Shown here in pieces: positions 1 through 8,148 of a DNA stretch of 64,000 bases. The stretch's first letter is position 1. Every line of letters starts with the position of its first letter. Both the position numbers and the translations under genes were made by a program. Source of the stretch: Desulfovibrio sp. JC010 (lineage in GTDB: Bacteria; Desulfobacterota; Desulfovibrionia; Desulfovibrionales; Desulfovibrionaceae); contig NZ_VOIQ01000017.1 of the NCBI RefSeq assembly GCF_010470675.1, positions 39,674 through 103,673 on the forward strand, written 5' to 3'. The notes beneath the pieces are model-generated. The model was given only the letters and a program-made list of their open reading frames with translations, did not search any database and was not told the DNA's origin.

Positions 1-36
1 CTTCCGGCCTTTAATATTTCTAACAACTTACCAAGC

Positions 37-176
37 AACGTGGCGAAGCCTTAACACAAAGTTTTGGGATTCTTGCATTAGCTCTTAGGCGAGCGGTCTC
101 CCGCGAGAGAGGTAGCGACAGTGGAACAAACCCTTTCCCAAAAGGGTTTAAGGTCCCAGGCAGGGTCGCCAAAGTC
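37..176 (+). repeat. Modular intergenic repeat, copy 1 (long form)
   Basis: This gene-free stretch shares its blocks with six other intergenic places in the window. It holds a GGCGAAGCC block (52-59), a GTTTTGGGATTCTTGCATTAG block (61-81), an insert with CTTAGGCGAGCGG, and a hairpin ACCCTTT/AAAGGGT near 130-150. The closest relative is copy 6 at about 58380-58520, in the opposite orientation, which carries the same roughly 60-base insert. Copies 3, 4 and 5 lack the insert. It lies downstream of the minus-strand aminotransferase, so it may also help end that transcript. Function unknown. Confidence 0.75.
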
Positions 177-179
177 ATC

Positions 180-1370
180 TTACTTAAAACCTGCAATAGC
201 CTTCTTAAAACCCTCACGTGATCTTTCGATTACTTCAGTGCCGACACAGAAGGCGAGACGGAAGTAACCGGGGCAGCCGAATCCTGTTCCGGGCACGGCG
301 AGGATTTTTTCTTCCTGCAGTGCGGCGCAGAATTTTACATCGTCGCCGCCGGGGGCTTCGGGGAAGAAGTAGAATGCGCCCTTGGGCATGGTGTAGGAAT
401 ATCCGGCATCTTTAAGCACGGAATCCATGGCATTGCGGCGTTCGAGGTAGATGTTCTTATCCACCTGAGAGCCGAGGGCCTTTTCAAGCAGCTTCTGGCC
501 CACTGCGGGGGCGTTCACAAAACCGAGGATGCGGTTGGTGAGCACCAGCCCGGCGGTGAGCTGCTCTTTGCCGGGCATTTCCGGGTTGAGCAGGGCGTAG
601 CCGACCCGTTCCCCGGCAAGGGAGAGATTCTTGGAAAAAGAGCTTACCACGATGCTGTAGGGGTAGAGCGGCAGGATGGAAGGCACTTCCACATCATCGA
701 AGGCGAGGAAACGGTATGGCTCATCGGCAACGAGGAAGATGGGACGCTCGCGGCCTTCGTTTGCTTTTTTGAGGATGGCTGCCAGCCCTTCAAGCTCCGC
801 CTTGGTGTAGACAGCCCCGGTGGGGTTGTTGGGGGAGTTGATGAGCACCACGCGGGTCTTTTCGTTGATGCCCGCTTCAATAGCGTCGAGGTCCAGTTCG
901 AAAGTGAGCGGCTTGGAAGGTACGGTGACCAGTTCTCCGCCGGAGTTCTGGGCATAGAAGCCGTATTCCACGAAAAAGGGCGCGGGGCAGAGAATCTGGT
1001 CGCCCGGCTCTAAAATGGCCCGGTAGAGGGCGTTGATGGCTCCGGCTGCACCGCAGGTGATGACCAGATCGGCACCTGCAACTTTAACACCCTGCTCCTC
1101 GGAAACTTTTTCGGCCAGTTTTTCACGCACTGCGGGATAGCCGAAGTTGGGCATGTAGCCGAAAGCAAAGGGCTTGTCCGCTGTCTCGGAAAGTTCCTTA
1201 AGGCCTTCCGCAACTGCTGCGGGAGCGGGAACGTCCGGGTTGCCCAGTGAAAAATCGCAGACAGCGTCTTCACCGTATTTTTTCTTCAGTTCCATACCTG
1301 TTTCGAACATCTTGCGAATCCAGGATGAACGTTCGATGTACCCTTCCACTTGGGTTGAAAGAAGTTTCAT
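180..1370 (-). CDS. Class I/II PLP-dependent aminotransferase
   Basis: A 396-residue fold-type I aminotransferase of the aspartate aminotransferase superfamily, cytoplasmic. The PLP lysine lies in the motif SSFSKNLSLAGERVGY around residue 240, and the NSPNNPTGAVY motif (about 178-188) and VADEPYRFL (about 213) are typical of the family. The length is normal for the family. The substrate cannot be read from the sequence; the bacterial relatives I recall are annotated only as pyridoxal phosphate-dependent aminotransferases acting on amino acids such as aspartate or aromatic residues. It starts 12 bases after the DEAD-box helicase gene ends on the same strand, so the two are probably co-transcribed. 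Its 3' end faces a repeat element. Confidence 0.9.
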   Translation of the reverse strand: MKLLSTQVEGYIERSSWIRKMFETGMELKKKYGEDAVCDFSLGNPDVPAPAAVAEGLKELSETADKPFAFGYMPNFGYPAVREKLAEKVSEEQGVKVAGADLVITCGAAGAINALYRAILEPGDQILCPAPFFVEYGFYAQNSGGELVTVPSKPLTFELDLDAIEAGINEKTRVVLINSPNNPTGAVYTKAELEGLAAILKKANEGRERPIFLVADEPYRFLAFDDVEVPSILPLYPYSIVVSSFSKNLSLAGERVGYALLNPEMPGKEQLTAGLVLTNRILGFVNAPAVGQKLLEKALGSQVDKNIYLERRNAMDSVLKDAGYSYTMPKGAFYFFPEAPGGDDVKFCAALQEEKILAVPGTGFGCPGYFRLAFCVGTEVIERSREGFKKAIAGFK

Positions 1371-1382
1371 TTCAATTCTCCG

Positions 1383-2924
1383 TTATCTGCGTTTTTTATT
1401 ATAGTTCCCGCTGCGGCCCTTATTCTGGGAGTGGTTGCTCTTGGGCTTGCCACGATAGTTGTTATTACGGGGGCGGGATTTTCTCTGCGGTCTGGGCTTG
1501 GGTGCCGGGGGCTGTTCTGCACGGGCGTGCAGGGATTTCTGGTACAGTTCGTCCAGCAGCATGCCCACGAGAATACACTGCTCGTCATCCTCGGCAAGCT
1601 GACGGACAAGGTCTTTATAGCGTCCGATGCGTTCCCTTTCAAGGATGGTTCTGGAGCGGAACTGACCTTCAAGGATGGTGGTCAATCTTTCGTTGATGGT
1701 TTCCAGCACCTGCTTGTCGTCCGGCAGTTCGCGGACTTCAAAATTGATGTTGTAGGCGGTGGCGATGCGCTGCAGTTCGATCTTCTGGATGACGTCTACA
1801 AGAGAGATTGCCACCCCGGAAGAGCCTGCGCGTCCGGTACGTCCGGCACGGTGGATGTAAGATTCCTTGTCTTCCGGCGGTTCGTACATGACCACGTGGG
1901 AGAGGTCCGGCACGTCGATTCCGCGCGCGGCAATGTCGGTGGCTACGAGGAAGCGCACATCACCGGAGCGGAGCTGGGCCAGTACCTTTTCACGTCTGGA
2001 TTGCGAAAGATCCGAGGTAAGGTCTGCGGCATTGAAGCCGAAGTTGTTGAGCACGGCGGCCACGAATTCCACGTTGGCCTTGGTGTTACAGAAAATGATG
2101 GCCGAAGTGGGATTTTCCATTTCAAGGATACGCATGAGCTGGCGTTCCTTACCCATGGAAGGCACCTCGTAATAGGCGTGGTCGATCTCGGTTACATGCA
2201 CCTGCTTGCTGCTCAGGCTGAGCATCTGCGGCCTGTACATGAATTCTTTGGAGAGACGGATCACGTGCTCCGGGAATGTTGCCGAGAACATGTAGGTGGA
2301 AATGGGCCTGCGCGGCAGGTAGGATTTTACTTCGCGCATATCCGGGTAGAAACCGATGGAGAGCATGCGGTCCGCTTCATCGAAAATCAGGGTTTCCAGA
2401 TCTTCAAGGTCGAAGGTGCGTTTGAGCAGATGGTCGAGAATTCTGCCCGGTGTACCCACAACCATGTGCGCGCCTTTTTCCAACTCTTCGCGCTGGTGGC
2501 CGTAGCCGACGCCGCCGTAGACGGAGAGGACCCGCAGCCCGGAGCCTTCGAAAATTCTTTCCGCTTCACGTTCAACCTGCCGGGCAAGTTCGCGGGTGGG
2601 GACGAGGATCAACGCCTGGGTGTAGTTGATATTGGGATCGAGTTTTTCCAGCAGGGGCATTACAAAAGCACCGGTCTTGCCGCTGCCGGTTTTGGCCTGC
2701 ACCATGAGGTCCCAGTTTCTGAGCTGATAGGGGAGAGATTTGGACTGGACCGGGGTCAGTTTTTCCCAGCCTGCTTTGTCGAGGGCGTTCAGTATGGATG
2801 GGGGGAGTTCTTCTTTGGTGATTTCCGGCAGGGAGTCTTCTGGTTCCACTACTTTATCCGGTTCATCGTGAACGCTTTCATTATGCATTTTCTGCGTGTC
2901 TTGGTCGTCTTTTGAATTGGTCAT
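1383..2924 (-). CDS. DEAD-box ATP-dependent RNA helicase
   Basis: A 513-residue RNA helicase with the full motif set: Q-motif region (LTPVQSKSLPYQ), Walker A AKTGSGKTGAF, PTRELARQVE, DEAD (IFDEADRML), SAT (FSATFPE), and motif VI HRAGRTGRAG. The last 40 or so residues are a basic, Asn/Gly/Arg-rich tail typical of RNA-tethering extensions in RhlE/CsdA-type helicases, so it probably remodels mRNA or rRNA. The ATG at 2924 (protein MTNSKDDQD) is preferred to one 12 codons upstream because an AGGA-type ribosome binding site sits about nine bases before it and the extension has no family character. It is the first gene of the pair with the aminotransferase. Confidence 0.9.
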   Translation of the reverse strand: MTNSKDDQDTQKMHNESVHDEPDKVVEPEDSLPEITKEELPPSILNALDKAGWEKLTPVQSKSLPYQLRNWDLMVQAKTGSGKTGAFVMPLLEKLDPNINYTQALILVPTRELARQVEREAERIFEGSGLRVLSVYGGVGYGHQREELEKGAHMVVGTPGRILDHLLKRTFDLEDLETLIFDEADRMLSIGFYPDMREVKSYLPRRPISTYMFSATFPEHVIRLSKEFMYRPQMLSLSSKQVHVTEIDHAYYEVPSMGKERQLMRILEMENPTSAIIFCNTKANVEFVAAVLNNFGFNAADLTSDLSQSRREKVLAQLRSGDVRFLVATDIAARGIDVPDLSHVVMYEPPEDKESYIHRAGRTGRAGSSGVAISLVDVIQKIELQRIATAYNINFEVRELPDDKQVLETINERLTTILEGQFRSRTILERERIGRYKDLVRQLAEDDEQCILVGMLLDELYQKSLHARAEQPPAPKPRPQRKSRPRNNNYRGKPKSNHSQNKGRSGNYNKKRR

Positions 2925-3129
2925 AAATGTTTTTCCTATTAAAACTTGAAATATCCGCAAAACACTACGCTATAAGTATTGGATTTTGCAAAGGGTATTT
3001 TGGCGTGTGATTGGTGGTATTAATAAAACAAATAAAAGAGCTGCAAACCGATTAGGTATAACTATTTGATCTTGGAGCAAAACTGTATGTAATTCTAATT
3101 TATTAAAACTTTTTTGAACGGGTGTTGCA

Positions 3130-3600
3130 ATGGTTGATAAATTGATGTCCAAACAGGTTTATTTTCTGATCAGGTGTGTGTTGGCTGCCGTGTTTTTATA
3201 TGCGGGAGCGGGAAAGCTCACGGATATACAGGGATTCTCCACGGTCATCAGCGGATACGGATTGCTGCCCGGACAATTGAATTACGTAGCGGCACTGGTG
3301 CTGCCGCTGGCGGAGATTCTCATTGCTTTTGGACTGCTCTGGGATGTGAAGGGTTCTCTTTCATCATATTCAGTGTTGCTGCTTGTGTTTATGGCTGTAC
3401 TTGCCCACGGCATCAATATGGGACTGGATGTTGATTGCGGTTGCTTTGCTCCTGATGACCCGGAAGGGGAAGCCTACCACTCCCTGCGTGAGGCCCTGCT
3501 GCGTGATGCTTTTCTGCTTTTAGGATGCGGTTATCTTTATCTGATGCGTCGGATGAAGGGGTACCGTTCGCGTTCTATGTTGACTCTGATTGCCCGTTAG
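3130..3600 (+). CDS. MauE/DoxX-like four-helix membrane protein
   Basis: A 156-residue inner-membrane protein with four hydrophobic helices and the short motif DCGCF (about residue 102) between helices 3 and 4. This architecture matches the MauE/DoxX superfamily, in which MauE supports disulfide formation in methylamine dehydrogenase maturation and DoxX relatives act in thiosulfate or quinone-linked redox chemistry. The YAGAGKLTD stretch after helix 1 is typical. It lies 25 bases upstream of a rhodanese-like lipoprotein on the same strand, so the two may form an envelope thiol or sulfur module; that link is inferred. The start is at ATG 3130; ATG 3145 is an alternative. Confidence 0.75.
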   Translation: MVDKLMSKQVYFLIRCVLAAVFLYAGAGKLTDIQGFSTVISGYGLLPGQLNYVAALVLPLAEILIAFGLLWDVKGSLSSYSVLLLVFMAVLAHGINMGLDVDCGCFAPDDPEGEAYHSLREALLRDAFLLLGCGYLYLMRRMKGYRSRSMLTLIAR

Positions 3601-3625
3601 AATTCTAAATTTGGAGGATGGTTGA

Positions 3626-4153
3626 ATGAAGATGGTTAGGAATATTTCTGTAATTGCGGCCCTCTGCGCGCTGATGTTTGCAATGACCGGCTGCCTCGGT
3701 TCCGATAAATTCGCTCAGGAAGTGGAAAAGGAAAAAGGCGCGGTAAAGCTGCTCAAAGAAGTGCAGCGCGGCGGTTATGACATCATCACCACCCCGGAAC
3801 TGAAAGCTCTGCTGGATAAGAACAAAGACGTGATTGTTATCGACACCATGCCGTACGAAGCCAGCTACAAAAAAGAACACGTACCCGGCGCCAAGCAGTT
3901 CCTGTTCCCCATTCCCGATATGGTTGAGTGGGACGTAAAGGAAACCGACGGCAAGACCAAAGAGCAGTTCATTGAAATGCTCGGACCTGACAAAGACGCA
4001 CCCATCGTAATCTACTGCGGTTTCGTAAAATGCACCCGCAGCCACAACGGTGCAGCATGGGCCAAGAAGCTCGGCTACACCAACGTTAAGAGATACCCCG
4101 GCGGTATCTTCGCATGGAAAGGTGCCAAATACCCCGTCGGTTCCGTAAAATAA
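3626..4153 (+). CDS. Rhodanese-like lipoprotein
   Basis: A 175-residue exported protein. The signal peptide ends in the lipobox MTGC, so Cys23 would be lipidated and the protein held at the outer face of a membrane. The rest is one rhodanese domain: VIDTMPYEASYKKEHVPGAKQF, then an active-site loop that begins at Cys131 in VIYCGFVKCTRS, with a second cysteine at 136, and the closing YPGGIFAWKGAKYPV. Rhodaneses carry sulfane sulfur as a persulfide on the loop cysteine. The paired cysteines suggest a redox rather than simple sulfurtransfer role, which is inference. A strong ribosome binding site (GGAGG, 3612-3616) precedes the ATG. Confidence 0.85.
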   Translation: MKMVRNISVIAALCALMFAMTGCLGSDKFAQEVEKEKGAVKLLKEVQRGGYDIITTPELKALLDKNKDVIVIDTMPYEASYKKEHVPGAKQFLFPIPDMVEWDVKETDGKTKEQFIEMLGPDKDAPIVIYCGFVKCTRSHNGAAWAKKLGYTNVKRYPGGIFAWKGAKYPVGSVK

Positions 4154-4187
4154 GCCATTAGAACTGTATAAAAACGGTTCTCTCCCT

Positions 4188-4218
4188 GCCCCGGTGCATT
4201 GTGTGCCGGGGCTTTTTT
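4188..4218 (+). terminator. Rho-independent terminator after the rhodanese gene
   Basis: The stem GCCCCGG (4188-4194) pairs with CCGGGGC (4206-4212) and is followed by six T. It closes the MauE-like/rhodanese transcript. Confidence 0.85.
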
Positions 4219-4344
4219 GCGTCTTGCAGCGGATTTTTTTTAGTTGCCACAATTTTTACAGGACAGAGAATTTCATGATAAGGAGACACGAAGTCGGGAA
4301 AGTTAAAAGAGAATTAAAGTCTACAAATTATGTAAGTTTTGGGG

Positions 4345-4989
4345 ATGCTAGTGCTGCATAAATTTCTACTGACATTAATGTTTTATGCTCTATTGTGCGG
4401 TCAGGCGTATGCTGGAGATATTGACCCAGCCATCTTTCTACCCTCTGCCGCTGAAAACATCATCCTAAAAGCACAAGACGGCAGCACCACAAAACGCCGT
4501 TGCAAGTCTGTATCTGATGGAAATTTTCATATTGAGGAACGTACAAGACTGGCTGCCGGAAAAATTCAAGAAGGTGTTGATTGGTCGCAATATCCTCCAG
4601 ATATGCAGCAGATTATGAAAGGAGAAAAAGATATTGTTAATAATTATATCTTGCGGGCTGACGGCCCAAGAATAACCGCTGAAAGTCTGACATTCAAAGG
4701 AGAGGGTGACGTTCTTCTTGATTTGCAAAAAAAGCACTGGATTCAGCATGGAAAGTCAAACGGTAAAAAAATCAGGATTAATTGTAAGATTGTAAAGCGG
4801 AGCAAGAAAAAAATTTTAGGTAAGTTGCGAACATTGCTGCATGTGGAATTAACTTATGTCGCCGATGGAGCTACGTACAAAGAGTTGAAGATAATTGCTT
4901 CGGGTTTATGGGTCATTCATCGGAAAATTATGTGTCCCGGACCACCCACAGTTTTGATTACGCTTGAAGAAGATTTGAATTTCAAATGA
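4345..4989 (+). CDS. Secreted protein of unknown function, AT-rich gene
   Basis: I do not recognise this family. The product is about 212-214 residues, begins with a clear signal peptide (hydrophobic core LLTLMFYALLCGQ, predicted cleavage after AYA) and continues as a soluble, lysine-rich domain with only one cysteine pair candidate (Cys near 55, 148 and a late one). It has no transmembrane segment after the signal. Base composition is visibly lower in G+C than the flanking genes and it stands alone between two terminators, which hints at recent acquisition. The start is uncertain: ATG 4345 has GGGG directly against it, while GTG 4351 has that GGGG at a normal six-base spacing. Confidence 0.6.
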   Translation: MLVLHKFLLTLMFYALLCGQAYAGDIDPAIFLPSAAENIILKAQDGSTTKRRCKSVSDGNFHIEERTRLAAGKIQEGVDWSQYPPDMQQIMKGEKDIVNNYILRADGPRITAESLTFKGEGDVLLDLQKKHWIQHGKSNGKKIRINCKIVKRSKKKILGKLRTLLHVELTYVADGATYKELKIIASGLWVIHRKIMCPGPPTVLITLEEDLNFK

Positions 4990-4992
4990 TTC

Positions 4993-5028
4993 AAGGCCAG
5001 CCTTTCCTGGTCCGGGAAGGCTGGCCTT
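4993..5028. terminator. Bidirectional terminator between convergent genes
   Basis: A perfect 15-base stem AAGGCCAGCCTTTCC / GGGAAGGCTGGCCTT with a short loop lies between the ends of two convergent genes. It has A-rich and T-rich flanks and can serve both strands. Confidence 0.8.
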
Positions 5029-5041
5029 TCAATTTAATCCT

Positions 5042-6124
5042 TTACCCTTCAACCCCAACCAATATCCCAGCCGTATCAGTTTCTTTTGAAAACTGCTTAC
5101 CCACGATACGGCAGGTCAATTCCAGATCGACTCCGGTATGGCTGCGGCATGCTTCCATCAGTTCGCGGATGCCTTCCCCTTCTTTACTGAATGAGTTCAG
5201 CATGGCCGGACTAACCATGAATAAACGGTCTCTGCTGTTGATCTCGTATGTGGAGCAGGGCGGCAGGCCAAGGCCGAGGCTGCCGAGATTTCCGCTTTGT
5301 CTTTCGATAAGGATGTGGGCTTTGTCTGCGCGCATCAGGATTACGGGGAGCGAACCGGAGTTGACCACGGTCACGGTTCCGTCTTCACGGTCAATGTGAA
5401 TGTAGCTGGCCGTGAGTCCGCTTTCACTGTTTTGGCGGGAAGTCAGGGCGGCTCCTATGTTGCGCACGGTTTCGGAAGGGCTGAAAAGCGGCCCGGTATT
5501 TTCTGCCAGCAGGGCTTTTATTTTTTCCTGCATGATCACCGACCAATCGCCTGTGCTGTTGAGCAGAAAATGGCTTTCACTTTTGTTGTTCAGGACTACG
5601 GTTTCATAAATGAATTGCCCAGCTGACGGCGGGGATGCCGGGAAAGTACACCTTGCCCCGGCTGGTGGGAAAGCTGTTTCGTTTATGCGTAGCGGGGTAT
5701 CTTGCAGAGCTGCTCTCTGCATCTGTCTGGCGCAGGAGTTCAGCTTGAGGTGCAGCTTTATGCGATTGATGACCTCTTTGTATTCAAAGGGTTTGACAAT
5801 GAAGTCCACGGCCCCGGCGTCATAGCCGCGTGAGGTGTTGCTCTCGTCATCAAGGGCACTGAGAAAGATGATGGGTATTTCAGATGTTTCCGGTGAAATC
5901 CGCAATACTGCCGCGCATTCGAAGCCGTTTTCATCAGGCATCATGATGTCCAGCAGAATCAGGTCGGGCTGTTCCTGCTCGGCCAGTTCTCTGCCGGTGC
6001 GCCCATTACCTGCGGTCAGGATGTTGTAGCCCTGTTGTTTCAATACAATTTCAAGGAATTCAAGATTGAAGGGCTCATCATCTATAATGAGAATGGTAGG
6101 TATATTATTTGGCTGGATGGGCAT
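5042..6124 (-). CDS. Response regulator with degenerate PP2C/SpoIIE-like C-terminal domain
   Basis: A 360-residue cytoplasmic protein. Residues 1-125 are an intact receiver domain: the acidic pair is in IIDDEPFN, the phospho-acceptor Asp in LILLDIMMPDENG, and the lysine in FIVKPFEYKEV. After a linker, residues about 190-360 resemble the second half of a SpoIIE/PP2C phosphatase (VTVVNSGSLPVILMRADKAH; LGLGLPPCSTYEINSRDRLFMVSPAM), but the metal-binding aspartates that normally open that domain and the DGL motif are not evident. It may therefore bind a partner rather than dephosphorylate it. Such receivers usually control STAS/anti-sigma partner switches; one such switch is encoded at 56.6-57.3 kb. 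Confidence 0.75.
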   Translation of the reverse strand: MPIQPNNIPTILIIDDEPFNLEFLEIVLKQQGYNILTAGNGRTGRELAEQEQPDLILLDIMMPDENGFECAAVLRISPETSEIPIIFLSALDDESNTSRGYDAGAVDFIVKPFEYKEVINRIKLHLKLNSCARQMQRAALQDTPLRINETAFPPAGARCTFPASPPSAGQFIYETVVLNNKSESHFLLNSTGDWSVIMQEKIKALLAENTGPLFSPSETVRNIGAALTSRQNSESGLTASYIHIDREDGTVTVVNSGSLPVILMRADKAHILIERQSGNLGSLGLGLPPCSTYEINSRDRLFMVSPAMLNSFSKEGEGIRELMEACRSHTGVDLELTCRIVGKQFSKETDTAGILVGVEG

Positions 6125-6322
6125 TTTGCTGAATCCTTTGCGTGTCTGGGTGGCTGTTGAGTGTTATGTTTCTGAAAAAAGGATTTAAACAGAAAAATAG
6201 TCACGGTCTAATGACGGCCGGTGTATATTATTCGTATTTTGCCGTTGCTAAGAAAGTTATAGTTGCGTTAGATTGTTGCATCATTTTAAACTTACAACTT
6301 TTTATCAGCAGGAGTTGACGAC

Positions 6323-7429
6323 ATGCTTATCGGTATCCCTAAAGAAGTTAAAACCATGGAGAACAGGGTTTCCATGACCCCCGGTGCGGTAGAAGCCTTT
6401 GTCCGCCGCGGCCATTCAGTGCTGGTGGAAAAAGGGGCCGGACTCGGTTCCGGGCTTTCCGATCAGGAATATATTGATGCGGGCGCGAAAATGGGGTCCG
6501 TGGATGACGCATGGGCTGCGGAAATGGTCATCAAGGTTAAAGAACCCATTGCTTCCGAATACAAATATCTTCGTGAAGACCTCCTGCTGTTCACCTATCT
6601 GCACCTTGCTGCGGACGAGCCTTTGACCAAAGCCCTGCTTGAATCCGGTACCACCGGGGTGGCCTATGAAACCGTGCAGCTTCCGGACGGCTCCCTGCCC
6701 CTCTTGACCCCCATGAGTGAGGTCGCCGGACGTCTGGCCGCACAGGAAGGTGCTTTGCACCTTGAAAAAACCAAGGGCGGGCGCGGTGTGCTCATGGGCG
6801 GTGTGCCCGGTGTGGCACCGGCTAAAGTCATGGTCATCGGCGGCGGCGTGGTCGGCACCAACGCAGCCAAGATTGCATCCGGCATGGGCGCGAAAGTTAC
6901 CATCTTCGACGTGAGCCACGCCCGTCTGCAGTATCTGGACGATGTTTTCAATGGCCGCATAACTACCATGACCTCCACCGAACCGAACATCCGGGCCGGT
7001 GTTGCCGAGGCTGATCTTGTCATCGGCGCGGTGCTCATTCCCGGTGCCAAGGCTCCGAATCTTGTCACCCGCGGCATGCTCTCCACTATGAAGGAAGGAG
7101 CCGTTATTGTCGATGTCGCAGTTGACCAGGGCGGTTGTGTTGAAACCATCAAGCCCACCACCCACAGTGATCCTACTTATGTTGTGGATGGTGTTGTGCA
7201 CTACGGTGTTGCCAACATGCCCGGCGCGGTGCCCAGAACCTCCACTTTCGCGCTGGTCAACCAGACCCTGCCTTACGCCTTGCAGCTTGCAGATAAGGGG
7301 CTGGGTGCTCTTCGCGAAAATCCCTGTCTTAAACTCGGCCTGAATACCATGAAAGGCAAGCTGACCTACGCTGCAGTAGGTGAAGCTTTCGGCATCGATT
7401 CAGTGGCTCCTGACGAAGCTCTCGGTTAA
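6323..7429 (+). CDS. ald: Alanine dehydrogenase
   Basis: A 368-residue NAD-dependent alanine dehydrogenase, which interconverts L-alanine with pyruvate and ammonia. The N-terminus MLIGIPKEVKTMENRVSMTP is diagnostic, substrate-binding Lys and His lie in VIKVKEP and YLHLA, and the NAD-binding glycine loop is VIGGGVVGTNAAKIASGMGA (about 172-191). The length equals the family norm (about 370). A ribosome binding site AGGAG (6310-6314) sits eight bases before the ATG. In sulfate reducers this enzyme supports use of alanine as electron donor and nitrogen source. It is a single-gene unit closed by a terminator. Confidence 0.95.
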   Translation: MLIGIPKEVKTMENRVSMTPGAVEAFVRRGHSVLVEKGAGLGSGLSDQEYIDAGAKMGSVDDAWAAEMVIKVKEPIASEYKYLREDLLLFTYLHLAADEPLTKALLESGTTGVAYETVQLPDGSLPLLTPMSEVAGRLAAQEGALHLEKTKGGRGVLMGGVPGVAPAKVMVIGGGVVGTNAAKIASGMGAKVTIFDVSHARLQYLDDVFNGRITTMTSTEPNIRAGVAEADLVIGAVLIPGAKAPNLVTRGMLSTMKEGAVIVDVAVDQGGCVETIKPTTHSDPTYVVDGVVHYGVANMPGAVPRTSTFALVNQTLPYALQLADKGLGALRENPCLKLGLNTMKGKLTYAAVGEAFGIDSVAPDEALG

Positions 7430-7460
7430 TCCGGGTAACGTTATCATTTTCGAATTTACG

Positions 7461-7490
7461 GGGTGGAGGCAGATGTCTCCACCCTTTTTT
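7461..7490 (+). terminator. Terminator after ald
   Basis: The stem GGGTGGAG (7461-7468) pairs with CTCCACCC (7477-7484) and is followed by six T. Confidence 0.9.
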
Positions 7491-7599
7491 ATGATCTACT
7501 CAAGATTCGGCACAAGTCCTACAAATATATTTTTCAGGTGATAAAACCTGTTCTTTGGGTTATCATAGACTCCATTCTGAGGTGTATTAAGGAGTTGTT

Positions 7600-8148
7600 A
7601 TGTCTGACAACCGAAAGATAATAATGGAAAATCTGGCTGTTGCAGCGGCCTACTGGATTGTGTCTCATCTGAACTGGGTCGTATTCAGCAGTGTGGGTGT
7701 GTTGCCCATGCCTATATGGCCTGCGGCGGCTGTTGCTATTATTGCTGCGTTATATAGAGGGTGGGCCATCGGTTCGGGCATAGCCCTGGGAACAATTCTG
7801 GCCAACCATTTTTCACTGGGCGCGCCGTGGGCTTTTGCGTGCTGCATTGCGGTTATGAATACGCTGGGTCCGCTTTTAGGGGCCTCGCTGATCAGAAGTA
7901 AAAACGGCGGCGGGCTGCATTTCAAGACTGCCGGAAATATGGGCTTTGCCGTGTTTGTCGGGGTTTTCCTTGTTCCGCTGCTGACTGCGCTCGGAGGAAT
8001 CGGCAGTAAATTTATGTTCGGATTTCTGCCCGCAGGTAAGGTGGTTGTTTCAATTGCCCGTTGGGGTATGGCCCATGCTCTGGGAACGTTTGTTTTTGCG
8101 GTTCCCTATTTTGCATGGCTGGAAAGCAGGGTGAGCCATGAGCGGTAG
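7600..8148 (+). CDS. Stand-alone MASE1-like membrane sensor subunit
   Basis: A 182-residue protein made almost entirely of five or six hydrophobic helices. The pattern (PMPIWPAAAVAIIAALYRGW, then GTILANHFSLGAPW, and a C-terminal FAVPYFAWLE) resembles the MASE1 membrane sensor domain, normally the N-terminal part of kinases or diguanylate cyclases and about 300 residues long. Here it is shorter, has its own start with ribosome binding site AAGGAG, and stops inside the start of the following kinase gene, an 11-base overlap with the sequence ATGAGCGGTAG. Translational coupling and a two-chain sensor are the likely reading. A frameshift splitting one gene is less likely because the kinase has its own membrane segment. 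Confidence 0.65.
   Translation: MSDNRKIIMENLAVAAAYWIVSHLNWVVFSSVGVLPMPIWPAAAVAIIAALYRGWAIGSGIALGTILANHFSLGAPWAFACCIAVMNTLGPLLGASLIRSKNGGGLHFKTAGNMGFAVFVGVFLVPLLTALGGIGSKFMFGFLPAGKVVVSIARWGMAHALGTFVFAVPYFAWLESRVSHER

Noticed and set aside
1431..2915. Long plus-strand ORF of 494 codons
   Set aside because: It lies antisense to the DEAD-box helicase, has no ribosome binding site and has no family character; it mirrors the helicase codon bias.
8138..8148. Frameshift splitting one MASE1-kinase gene
   Set aside because: The kinase has its own ATG and two membrane helices, and the overlap is typical of coupled genes.
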